A stretch of 64,000 nt of DNA from Dryas octopetala (taxonomy: Eukaryota > Streptophyta > Magnoliopsida > Rosales > Rosaceae), in contig OY992840.1 of the NCBI GenBank assembly GCA_963921425.1, positions 4,404,501-4,468,500 on the forward strand, in the 5' to 3' direction. Under the pieces are notes generated by a model. That model had not been told where the DNA came from. It made no database searches and saw nothing but the letters and a program-made list of their open reading frames with translations. A program made the translations under genes and the position numbers. The stretch's first letter is position 1, and the number at the start of each line of letters is the position of its first letter. This document shows, piece by piece, positions 1 through 14,780 of the stretch.

Positions 1-386
1 CAGTGGGGAAGGGATGGGCTGGAATTGAAAAATAGGTGGGATAATTTTCCTTCCATTGTCTTGATATGTAATAGGAAGAAATAATAAGATTATAAAAGGT
101 GTGACATTCCCTTGAAACTCCACTTTTATGTTCTTTGTCTCGTAAGTGGGGAAGGAATGCGGTATCTTTTTAACACATCTTGATAATTTTTTAAAATTTG
201 AAGTTTACCTATCAATTTACAAAAGAAGAAAAAGGAAATGATGAGGAGACAATAGTAAAGCCATCATAAAAAACCATTTCTTTCATTTCCTTTATACTCT
301 GTACATCAAAACAAAAGAGATTAAATAGTAATCCTTCATTTTTCATTTTTCTTGGTTTTCTTTTGTTTTTTATATATGGATATCAG
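1..386 (+). other. Intron of an SH3-domain protein gene
   Basis: This AT-rich sequence leads into a good acceptor (TATATGGATATCAG at 373-386) directly before the last coding exon of the SH3 gene. No coding sequence is visible in it. The rest of the gene lies upstream of the window. Confidence 0.7.
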
Positions 387-494
387 GTGAGCCCTAATGG
401 ATGGTCTGAAGGAGAATGCAAAGGCAAGGCCGGATGGTTTCCATCTGCTTATATAGAGAAGCAGGAGAAAGCGCCAGTGAGTAAATTAATGTAA
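387..494 (+). CDS. SH3-domain protein (SH3P1/2/3 family), last exon only
   Basis: The exon opens in phase 0 after the CAG at 384-386 and ends at TAA 492-494, giving 35 residues. The peptide carries the second half of an SH3 fold: a GWSEGECKGKAGWFPSAYIE core with the GWFP and final Y of the ligand-binding groove. This matches the C-terminal SH3 of the plant BAR-SH3 proteins SH3P1, SH3P2 and SH3P3. Members of that family act in clathrin-coated vesicle traffic and autophagosome formation. The BAR domain would lie in exons outside the window. The short tail after the SH3 (about ten residues, KAPVSKLM) is lysine-containing as in the family. Which of the three paralogues this is cannot be told from one exon. 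Confidence 0.85.
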   Translation: MSPNGWSEGECKGKAGWFPSAYIEKQEKAPVSKLM

Positions 495-1812
495 GCCCAA
501 GTTCATTCCCAGCATCCCATCACCTCCTGTGTTAAACTTGGTACAAACTGTATATACTCTTTCTGCTGTACAATGGTTCCATTTGAATGAAGCGCTTGGC
601 TATTTCTGCTGCCATATGGTGCAGTGCAGTAAAAATATAATATATATATATATATATTTGTAATTTCAAAAAGCTGAGGGTAATAGTGAATTTATTGTGT
701 GCAAATGTCTCATAGTTTTTTTCATTCAAATATGGTCTACAAATGTGTTATTTCGTTTCCTCTTGGTCTTTAATTTTAAGTTTTATGCAAAGAGAAAGAA
801 AATATTTATACTTTACTTAAATATTCTTCCCCCCTCTGTCCAGTAATAGTTACCAGGGCTTTGCAATATTTGATTGATCGCAACAAGCTAAACCCTAACC
901 CCCCAAACACTCTTCTACTTTCTGGGTCACATATCTAATATCATACCTTATTAATCTCAACCTAAAAGATTATTTGATTGATGTGGAGATTATAGTTTTC
1001 CTAATTTGGAAATGTTGACTTAACAGTGTGTTTGGATGATGGAATTCTGATTTTCACAGAACTCTTAAATAATGGAATTTAAACTCTATCATTTAAATTT
1101 CCTATCACTTACAAATTCTATTGTTTGGATATCATGTATGTAGAACTTGGATTTTATTGTTTGGGTGTCTAAAATGTTGTTTAACAATTTAAATAGTGCA
1201 GGGAACAATTTTGTTATAATCCCCAATATAAGAAACGAACCAGATATTATCAGTGAAACATTCAAAGCAGTTAACAACTTCAGGGAGCATTTTGGAGCTT
1301 TCTGTTGTGGGAAAGGCTTACACCATCAAAACTCATGAAGCACGGTTGGCGAAAGAAAAGAGATAACGGTTTTTCAAAACACAACTTACCTTAGATTTGT
1401 TGATTTTCTACATCAAGAATTGCCAGAAATAAGGGCTTCTATTTGATTGATAATTCTCTAAACTATCAGAAAAATAGGAAAAAAAGAGAGAAATCATCAC
1501 TTCTCAAATTTTATTAATTATCAACTACTGAATACAAACACGGAGAAGTATTTAAATACTAACAAAACCCTAACAAATTGATTAGAAAAGTAAATAAGTT
1601 TCCTATTGTTATTTGGGGATTAATAAATGCATAAATGACCCCAAGAGTCAGCTAGAAACATAATAACGGGAAAATTTAAAGTCTGGTGCGAGTTTGGGAG
1701 TTTATGCCAAAAGTGGCTCGAACCAACTTTTTTAGAAACAACATTAACTTTTTGCCAAAAGTGGCTCGAAAATAGTTTTCTAGAGCCATTTTCTCCCTAC
1801 TTTACCTCTTAC
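495..1812. other. 3' UTR and intergenic DNA
   Basis: The first few hundred bases are probably the 3' UTR of the SH3 gene. There is a short (TA)n tract near 640-657. The rest is AT-rich DNA with no supported gene. Confidence 0.6.
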
Positions 1813-2060
1813 CAAGGAATAAAATTTCGGGTTTCGAGGAAATTTCGACAGAAATTTCGAAGATTTTTAAATTTCGACAAAAATTCGACGGAAACGATGG
1901 AAATTATTATCAAAATACGGAAATTTTGAATGAAATTTCACAATATGTTTATTTAACATATTATCTACTACATTGATAAAAAACATTGAAAAAAACCAAA
2001 TTATATGGTAGGTTTCATGTGATATGTGATGAATATAATGCGCGCTGGAAGCAAATATTA
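1813..2060 (-). mobile_element. Truncated copy of the AAATTTCG-rich element
   Basis: It begins AAGGAATAAAATTTCG and carries several AAATTTCG/CGAAATTT motifs. It then runs into AT-rich sequence that matches, on the opposite strand, the right end of the full element at about 54250-54527. The shared part includes the stretch around the GCGCGCTGGAAG / CTTCCAGCGTGC junction and the intervening ATATTATCTACTA segment. Only this one end is recognisable here. The other end is missing or lost toward the assembly gap. Confidence 0.7.
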
Positions 2061-2181
2061 TGAAATAAAATTAGTATAATGAAGAAATAAAATTAATATA
2101 TTATTTATACTCTATAATATATATACTAAATTCTATATACTTTATAATCTATACTCTATATTATTTAAGATATCGTATAGA

Positions 2182-2535
2182 ATATTAGGGTTTAGGTCCT
2201 TTAGGATATTTTTAATTATTTTTTATATAAAAAGGTATTAGAGTTTATTGGTTTAGGGTTTAAAAACAATTAAACGAAACTCCAACACGGCCAAACGAAA
2301 TCTCAAATCATTTTTTTTTTCAATTGCCCAAAAACCTCAAACTAGGATATGGTATATGATATTAGGGTTTAGGCTCTTTAGAGTATTTTAAATTATTTTT
2401 TATATTGAAATATATTAGAGTTTACAAATTTAGAGTTTAAAAACAACTACATAAAACTCCAAAAAAGCCAAATAAAAACCCAAACTATTTTATTTTCTTT
2501 ATAATTGACCAAAGGCCCCAAACTCCAATCTACCC
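2182..2535. repeat. Two diverged tandem units of about 177 bp
   Basis: The unit starting ATATTAGGGTTTAGG at 2182 recurs at 2359, also after a TATxxGTATA context. Both units share the order TTAGGGTTTAGG, TTATTTTTTATAT, ATTAGAGTTTA, AAAACAA, AAACTCCAA, AAACCTCAA/AAGGCCCCA. Identity looks to be about 75%. The array runs into a pyrimidine tract and then the assembly gap, so further units may be hidden. Confidence 0.65.
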
Positions 2536-2893
2536 TAAACCTTTTAATTTTTTTTCTCTTTCTTACTTTTTTTTTTCTCTTTTTTTCTTCTTCTTTTTCT
2601 TTTTTTCTTTTCTTTTTTTCTTTTCTTTTTTTTCTTTTTTTCCTTTCTTTTTTTTTCTCCCTTTTCTTTCCTTCCTTCCCTTTTCTTTCTTTCNNNNNNN
2701 NNNNNNNNNNNNNNNNNNNNNNNNNNNNNNNNNNNNNNNNNNNNNNNNNNNNNNNNNNNNNNNNNNNNNNNNNNNNNNNNNNNNNNNNNNNNNNNNNNNN
2801 NNNNNNNNNNNNNNNNNNNNNNNNNNNNNNNNNNNNNNNNNNNNNNNNNNNNNNNNNNNNNNNNNNNNNNNNNNNNNNNNNNNNNNNNNNNNN
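2536..2893. other. Pyrimidine low-complexity tract and 200-base assembly gap
   Basis: About 150 bases of nearly pure T/C (2550-2693) run into 200 N at 2694-2893. Open frames crossing this stretch are low-complexity artefacts. Confidence 0.95.
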
Positions 2894-7455
<4,562 letters not shown>

Positions 7456-7464
7456 TTTGATTTT

Positions 7465-8179
7465 GGGTTAATTACAAAGTACCCCTCCCAAGTTTGCTTT
7501 CATTTTCAATTCTCCACATAAAGTTTCAATTTTTTCAATATATTACATGTAGTTTTCAATTTAAGTCAATGTGGTCAATGCAATTCTTCCGTTAAGTTTG
7601 ATCAATTGGTCAACTGTTAATAGGTTTGAGCTCACCTCTCAACTGATGTGGACTCAACACAGAGGATTGAATCTTATGTGGTGGAGGTTTCGGAGTGGGT
7701 TCACGAGCCTTGGTGAAGCCGTTCTCGGTGGGTTGGGCGGTTCCATAAGGTGGGTGGATGAGATGTGAAGAAAGACTCTTGAGGGGGTGTGGGTGGGTGG
7801 AGAAGAATGAGGAGCAAGGGGGAGGAGGGGGTTGGGCACGGGGGTGGTGTGGGATGTCTGCAGTGGGAAACTTTTGAGTTTCTTAGTTTATTTATTTATT
7901 TATTTTTTTACATTTTAAAAAGATTACATCTTCAATAAATGGTGATTATATATTGTCCACATAGTGCCAGATGAATTTCCACATAAGAAAAAAAATAAAC
8001 CTCATACATGTCATATTACTGCTTAACGGTTGACCAAACGGTCAACTTAACGGAAGTTTAACAATGGGTGACATTGACTTAAATTGAAAACTATATGTGC
8101 TACATTAGAAAAATTGAAACCTTATGGAATGAATTGAAAATAGCAGCAAACTTTGGGAGAAGTACTTTGTAATTAGCCC
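7465..8179. mobile_element. Mutator-like fold-back element (long-TIR MITE)
   Basis: The left arm starts GGGTTAATTACAAAGTACCC. The right arm, read on the other strand, starts GGGCTAATTACAAAGTACTT. The arms stay complementary for roughly 180 bases, through motifs such as AATTTAAGTCAATG / CATTGACTTAAATT and TCCGTTAAGTTTGA / TCAACTTAACGGA. The flanks are TTTGATTTT (7456-7464) and TTTGATTTC (8180-8188), an 8/9 match consistent with a 9-bp target-site duplication. The centre (7680-7860) is G-rich and codes for nothing recognisable. No transposase is present, so it is non-autonomous. Confidence 0.8.
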
Positions 8180-8188
8180 TTTGATTTC

Positions 8189-10048
8189 TTAGGTCATATT
8201 TAAACTGAATTACTTTTTTTTTTTTTTTCTGATGGTGATGGGCTGTTTATAGTGATGGGGACAATAGTCAATAAATTTTTTAAAATGAGTGATACTTTGA
8301 AATGGGTCATAAAAATTTTCAAATATTTGGAAATGTGGGCTTAGTCAGAGCACAACATTGACAATTTTGCAGTCTAGGTATCAACTGTATTGTACAGTTT
8401 GTAGTACTATGGAGAAAAAATCTATCTACAATTGGTGTATTGGTGTGAGGTATAGTGACAATTTGACAATGGCATGTAGGAGTAGAAGTAGAAGAGAGTT
8501 AATGGACTATAATATAATGACTCTAACTTTGGGCTCCACTCTGCTTGAATCCCGCTGCTAATGACCCCAAAAACAGTCAATGGCGGTTGATTTAGCACCG
8601 TACATGGGCCCATCAAACATTGTTCCTTGCTTACCACATCACACAATAATTATGCGAAAAATCACCCCCACATGCACAACCATTACCAATTTGGATTTTC
8701 CCACCATGTGAACATTCCTATGGTATGCATGTTTTGGACACTATTGGATTCGCATGTTTTGGACACTATTGGATTCGCATATTCACTCATTTTAATTGGT
8801 TAATTGGTAGGTTACAAATATTTTGATTGTTGAATCTGTTTGGATAACATAACATAACATGTAGATAAATGTATCGTAATATATAAGAATTTAGGATGGA
8901 TATCAATATTATGTAAGGGTGATTCTATTTAAATCCTTCTTTTAACTTTCTTATGTTGCAGAGGTCTCGAGTATAAAACTCTTTTTCTCTAAAAAAATGT
9001 TCCCTTCTATGAAATTTAGATAATATATATATTTTACTCTTGTACATATAAAATAAGACAAGCAAAAACTAGATGAAATTAAAATTATCAATCTAATTTG
9101 CTATTTATACCCATCAATATCAAACTCTTTATTATTTTTCAACATCTCTGACCTAAGCACCCTCTCTACCGAAAAATCTCTCCCTCTCTACATCAAAGTC
9201 TCACTAATCATCATCAATCTCAAATAATCTCGTTTTGAAAGTATAATTCAATTGATTTATTTGCCAAAATTGTAGCATCTCACATTGTTTCTAGTTGTAG
9301 AGTAAGTAGGGAAATTTGGGTATTAATGAATTAAGCTTGCTAGTTGCTAGAGATAAATTATTTAAACTCCTTTATTGAACCCCTTGATGCATGATGATTA
9401 ATAATAATAATAATAGGTTAGATGAATCATGCATGCAATGGTGATCAAATCGGTTTGGGTTCACAATAATTATTTATTTATGGGTACACCTTTGACCGTA
9501 CACCACTAGACAACTCAACACACTCCAGTCTCAACAGACAACATCACGTCAGATACATCACACAGTAACATCCACGTACTCTCGACAACTCACCAGTAAC
9601 AACGGGCAACGTGGCGCTCTCTCAACCACTTATATCCGAGATGATAAGAGAAAAGGGCTGGCCGACAAGGCGACAAGACCAAAACACCCTCTCCCCTCTC
9701 AGCCGTCCACGTGTCCTCCATCAGCGGCTCGATCCTCTACCACAAGGTCGTTCGGACCCAACGAAACCTCTTCAAGTTCAAGTTCAAGTTCCGCAGCAAC
9801 AGTTGTCAGTTGGATATTCTTAAGGGTATTTGGGTCTTTAAACAACACTCTAAACACATCAGTCAGTGTCGTGGGGCGAATTTCGTAATTCGATAAGTAA
9901 AGATAAAAAAAAAGGTTTGGAAGATATGTGAGTGAGGGATATTTGTCGGTGTTCGTAGTTTTAGAAACTCTTCTCTTCTCTTCTCTTCTCTTCTCTCTCT
10001 GTCAGCAGAAGAAGAATAACACTGAAAAACAGAGTGAGAAAAACGAAG
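8189..10048. other. Intergenic DNA and promoter region of the Dof gene
   Basis: AT-rich sequence without a supported gene. From about 9480 the DNA becomes richer in C and contains CCACGTGT (ABRE-like, about 9708). Between about 9965 and 10000 there is a CTTCT/CTCTT pyrimidine tract. Both fit the promoter and 5' UTR of the downstream Dof gene. Confidence 0.55.
8727..8776. repeat. 25-bp perfect tandem duplication
   Basis: The unit GCATGTTTTGGACACTATTG plus GATTC occurs twice without a break (8727-8751 and 8752-8776). Confidence 0.9.
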
Positions 10049-10075
10049 ATGGAGATTGAAATTCCGCAAATGTGA
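10049..10075 (+). promoter_or_regulatory. Upstream ORF in the Dof 5' leader
   Basis: ATG at 10049-10051 opens an eight-residue frame (MEIEIPQM) ending at TGA 10073-10075, 65 bases before the main ATG at 10141. It sits just after the CTTCT tract, in what should be transcribed leader. Its first ATG context is AAGATGG (G at +4). A short uORF here could lower translation of the transcription factor; that is an inference. Confidence 0.5.
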
Positions 10076-10140
10076 GCTTGAGCGATTTTCCTGGAAAACT
10101 CAGCAAACTCAAAATTAATCAATTTCCTGATCGGCTTGAA

Positions 10141-11070
10141 ATGCAAGACATTCATTCAGTCGGAGGAGGAGGGCGGTTCTTCGGCGGCGGCGGAGGAGGA
10201 GACCGGAGGCTAAGGCCGCACCACCACCACCACCAGAACCACCAGGCCTTGAAGTGCCCTCGTTGCGACTCGCTCAACACCAAGTTCTGCTACTACAACA
10301 ACTACAACCTCTCTCAGCCGCGCCACTTCTGCAAGAGCTGCCGCCGCTACTGGACCAAAGGCGGCGTCCTCCGCAACGTCCCGGTCGGCGGCGGTTGCCG
10401 GAAAACCAAGCGCTCCAAGCCGAAATCCTCCTCAGCTTCCTCACCGAACAGTACCGATCAGCGCAAAGCCAGCTCTCATTCCAGTAGCGACAGCTCCAGC
10501 CTCACCGCCACCGCCACGGAGGCCGTTTCGGCGCCTTCTTCAACGTCCTCGGCTTCCAACTTGTTGAGCAATATTCATCAGGACTCCAAATTCTTCGTTT
10601 CTCAAACCGGCTCCAACGGAGGCTTCGAGCCGCCTGCCTCCTCGGCTTTGCTCGAGCAGAGTACAGAGATCAATGGAATGTTCTCGGAGATAGGGAGCTT
10701 CACGAGCCTGATCACGTCGTCAAACGACGTGCCGTTTGGTTTCAGTAATCTCGGCGACATTTCCGTACCGCCGTTTCGGCTGAATAACCAACCACCACAA
10801 GGTACTATTCATCATCAGTGGGCGCCGCCGCAGCAGAACCAGAACCAGGATATCACAGGTGGTGGATTGCTGGATCAGATGGCTCAGGTCGATTTATCGG
10901 TGTTCCAAAGCAGATCCAATGGCGGAGGAGGAGGAGGATTTGGATCGTTGGATTGGCAACCGGGTTCAGGGGATCAAGGTTTGTTCGATCTTCCTAACAC
11001 CGTTGATCAGGCATACTGGAGTCAAAGTCAATGGACTGATCAAGACCATCCTAGTCTCTACCTCCCGTAA
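10141..11070 (+). CDS. OBP4: Dof zinc-finger transcription factor, OBP4/DOF5.4 type
   Basis: A 309-residue protein from one exon. It is a nuclear DNA-binding protein expected to bind AAAG cores. The Dof domain (about residues 39-90) has the four zinc cysteines in the [18 protein letters not shown]...[10 protein letters not shown] arrangement, followed by [14 protein letters not shown]. The N-terminus ([16 protein letters not shown], then a His-rich run) and the C-terminus ([10 protein letters not shown] ... LYLP) match Arabidopsis OBP4, which restrains cell-cycle progression and cell expansion and affects root-hair growth. I chose ATG 10141 because it gives the OBP4-type MQDIH start. The same frame is open upstream to 10072 but has no earlier ATG. 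Ser-rich, Gly-rich and Gln-rich stretches follow the finger and probably form the regulatory region. Confidence 0.95.
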   Translation: MQDIHSVGGGGRFFGGGGGGDRRLRPHHHHHQNHQALKCPRCDSLNTKFCYYNNYNLSQPRHFCKSCRRYWTKGGVLRNVPVGGGCRKTKRSKPKSSSASSPNSTDQRKASSHSSSDSSSLTATATEAVSAPSSTSSASNLLSNIHQDSKFFVSQTGSNGGFEPPASSALLEQSTEINGMFSEIGSFTSLITSSNDVPFGFSNLGDISVPPFRLNNQPPQGTIHHQWAPPQQNQNQDITGGGLLDQMAQVDLSVFQSRSNGGGGGGFGSLDWQPGSGDQGLFDLPNTVDQAYWSQSQWTDQDHPSLYLP

Positions 11071-14000
11071 ATCTCTCACTTTAACCATCCTTAAAAATCT
11101 CAATTTCTCAAATTTGGTTAAAAAAAATATATATGAAATTTGAGAGAGGTCTATAAAATTATGAATATGACTGCTCTTTTATGTAAATTTTTTTTATATA
11201 TAATTTTTTTTCCTGGTTTTTTTTTGGGTGGGGGTTTTATCAATTTGATGGTTTTGGAAGGTGTTTGGGTTTGCTCTTGCCTCTTTAGGGTCATGTGCAA
11301 CTAACTTTCATGTTAGTTTTTTTTTTATTTTGCTTTTTTTTTGGGGTTTTTGCCTCTAAATGTATGGCTTTGGATTAATCAAATATATATAGAGAGAGAG
11401 AGATAAAAAAAATTATAATACTGTTTTTAATTACTGTTTTGCTTGTGACTTGTTCTGTTATGTAACTGTTATTCGTTAATCTCAGTTTACAGTGACTGAT
11501 TAGTGGGGTTTAAGTGTGCCACGTCATCATTCCAGTGTCTGATTAACGGTAGCGATAAATTAATCAAGTTTTAAGACATTTTATTTGTGTTATGGTGGAT
11601 TTGGGCGGAAGTGTACGGATGCAGTGCCACGTGGCAGTGGGCACGTGGGGTTACGTGATAGGTGGGGCGCTGAGGGAGGGTCGGTTTGTCGTGTCGTGGC
11701 GCTCGGGTCTCGTTTGCTCTAGTCGTAATCGCACAGAGTGAGTGCTCTCCAAGTTGAGGGTGATGGGGTTTTGATAATATCACATATGTGACATGCGAAC
11801 ATGTGCTTGTTGGTACTGTGGGTGGGGTCATCATGCTGACGTGGAGACTCTGTGCTCCAGGACCCACATTAGGTTGGTTGGTTTGTTGGGTGGGGAGGTG
11901 GGGCCCGTCCCAGTTAAGAAAACGGATCAGTCCACTGGAGTGGGGTCCACATGGGCAACTGCAATAGTGCACTGGTGCTCTCTGACTCAGTCCCTCTTCT
12001 ACATGACTCGCTCACAATCCCACTCCCACAATCTCTTTTTGTGCATATACCATTTGTATGAATGATTCAACTTGGCCAATGGTTTTTGCGTGTGTTGGAG
12101 AATCGATGTATTAGAGGAAAGAAAAGAAAAATTCTTGGGTATAATTGATATATTATCTTGTGATGTAATCAAATGTAGGTGTATGAGCATTGGCAAATGC
12201 AAGGTGGGGTTAATGCGGTCAATTGACCCATGAATAAAAAATTTTGACCCTATAAAGCTTGGGTTTTGGTGGAGGTGCAGGGGCAAGAATGCAAGCAAAG
12301 TATTTGTGTAAATGTTTAAAAGAGAAAAGACGACCAGAGGAAAAAGAAAAAAGGGTGAGTCATGTGAGATGTATTGTGAATTTTTTAATTATAATGGTTG
12401 ATTTTTGGATTCGTCACTGTGTATGGGTATTGCTGGATGATATGTTTATATTTATAGAGTATAATCTTAATAACATTTACTAATATTTTAACACATAAAT
12501 TAATTATATTACATATACATAATTTCTTAGAGAAAAGATGAATTCGTCAATAATTAAAAAATGGTTTGTATATATGACATATGGTGTTTGCATGGTCGAG
12601 TTTTTCATGATTTTAAATATCTGAAAAACTTATGAGAAAGGGTACAAATTAATGGTTCAACTTTCATACCTTAACAACTACATACCCAGTACCCGCCTTG
12701 ATAAACCTAGTAATTAGTAATTTCCCAAATTGTTGAAGCATGCTACTGCCTACCCTTTTGGTGTATATGCTTCTTCTTTTCATGATTATTGTTTTTTTTT
12801 TTTCCCGGGTAGTGCATTTCAAAATTTGTTATGGTTTATTTTGAAGTATTGTAGTGTAATTGGGCTTACACTGATGACATGGTGTATAAACAATCCTTAT
12901 ATGACCAGAGGACGTGTTTGAGGTTTTTCTTTGAATATTGAAGTTGAAAAAGTGCACCTTTGGACAATTGGACACCCCAGTCTGACTTCAAATCTCGATA
13001 AAGATGGTAAAAACCAATTGACAAACCAAATTAACAAATGTGGCAAAAAAAAAAAAAAAAACCAAATTAACAAAGCTTCTAGAAGAGAGGATCTAACATT
13101 GCATAATAGATATTCTATTTGCAAAATACTTTTCAAACCCAAATCCGCTAATTTTGTATGGGACTTGACTCGGGTTAAAAATTGTCACCCTTAATCTTAA
13201 TACCATTTTGAGGCTCCATGTATAGTTTCTCAAAAGGTACCTAACTAGCTAGCTAGCTTTCTTAATTTTCATGAAAAATTCCTTCAAGCTATTCTATTCA
13301 TTTTGGTGGTCGATCTACAATTTGGTTTTTGGATAAAATATCTGATTGGGTGACTGACTAGGTCTCACTCAGTCTCATTCTTGTTGTCATCAATAATTGG
13401 TGGTGTTGTTTATTTCTATTTCTTCATACTCTTGATGGCTGTAAATTCAAATCCTTGACCATATTTCCTCACGTCGCAGTTGCTTGATTACCGATTATTT
13501 GAAAGCTTAATCCCAACTGCTTTGGCTTTAGCAACTCAATTACATTCAATGCTACCTGGAAACTTTATACCTCATCCTTAATTAAATGGACTTTAATTAA
13601 CATGTACAACGTACAAACACTAGGATATAGACTTAGTTGTATATTGTTAGATATGTTTGTATGTCATACAACGTGTATACTATAATTGAACTCCATGATG
13701 AGATTGTTTGGTATGCATGTGCAAATGGCAATGGTCCAAGCAAGCATGGGGTGATGGGCATGGCAAGCTACCATAACTTAGATGCCATTAAGGCTCAATT
13801 AAGGCTTCATAGGCCATGGACCATGGTGAGGCTAAGCAACAATGTGGCATGGATGGTGACTTCACATTTGTACCTCTCTAGCTCACTCACAGTTGGGCAG
13901 GCAGATAGATGGGGATGGTGGTTGTGGTCCTCTGTTTAGCGGTGATGGTCATCTTGACTTTCTCAGTTGGAGCACCATTTATACATGTTTTCCAAATTAA

Positions 14001-14780
14001 GGATTTTCCAGTTTCAACCAAACATTTGACAATGGAGCCAAGGCTATTTAAGAATTTTGAGGGGTAGTGTACCATTAACTTGTACAAGAGTTTTGGGTAA
14101 AATTATGGTGTTGGAAAGTTTTAAGTGGTTTCCAAAAGAGGCCATCAAGGAGATTACCTTGGGAGTTGGGACTCCAATGGTTTTTCCCAAACAGAAAATG
14201 GTCTAGTACTATCTGATATGCTCTTGAATGAGTTTCTTTTTGGGTACCAAAATGGGCCATGAGAGCACCATTAGTAGTCACCAGGCACTGTGAGTTTCAT
14301 GTTGTCCATTTTACCTTAACACTCTGGCTTAAACAGTACAGTTTGTTAAATGGGTTTAATGTGTAAATAGAATATCATAGCTGGTTTCATCTGCAAACAG
14401 TACAGTACTGCCAAATTAAAGCTTGATTTTGATAAATGACAAAGTTAGGTTGCCAGAGGAACTCTCAACCACAACCTTAAGCTCACTTGATTATGCATTA
14501 GTGGATGTAAGAGGAGTCAGGTAAGCAATAGGACCCAAAATACATTATTATCAAGAATCAACTATATATGAAGCTGCAGTTATCAATATATATGTACCTT
14601 CGTTTACATCAAATTTATTACCAGTATAATGTCAGGCATTGTTTACATCAAAACATGTACATAATCTGTAAGGCATGGCATGGAGCATGGTATCATGGAT
14701 GCTCCACATTATAAGCATCATACACACCAACAGCAATGCAGAAAATGATTTTACAAGCCATAGAAATAAGTACATGACAC
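11071..14780. other. 3' UTR and intergenic DNA
   Basis: The first 300 bases, rich in T runs, are probably the Dof 3' UTR. A GC-richer block (about 11600-12000) holds G-box motifs. No gene is supported; the open frames in the GC-rich block lack family features and occur on both strands. Confidence 0.55.
11627..11660. promoter_or_regulatory. Cluster of ACGTG / G-box motifs
   Basis: A palindromic G-box CCACGTGG at 11627-11634 is followed by CACGTGGG (11642-11649) and TACGTGAT (about 11652), all within 35 bases. These are bZIP/bHLH binding cores (G-box, ABRE). The cluster lies about 560 bases past the Dof stop codon, so its target gene is unclear. Confidence 0.4.

Noticed and set aside
2182-2380. 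Interstitial telomere from TTAGGGTTTAGG motifs
   Set aside because: Only single TTTAGGG-like words occur within a 177-bp unit; there is no array of telomere repeats.
10072-10140. Extension of the Dof protein by 23 residues
   Set aside because: The open frame has no ATG before 10141, and the OBP4-type N-terminus begins at MQDIH.
9961-10155. Minus-strand frames opposite the Dof leader
   Set aside because: They are antisense readings of a CTTCT tract and the leader.
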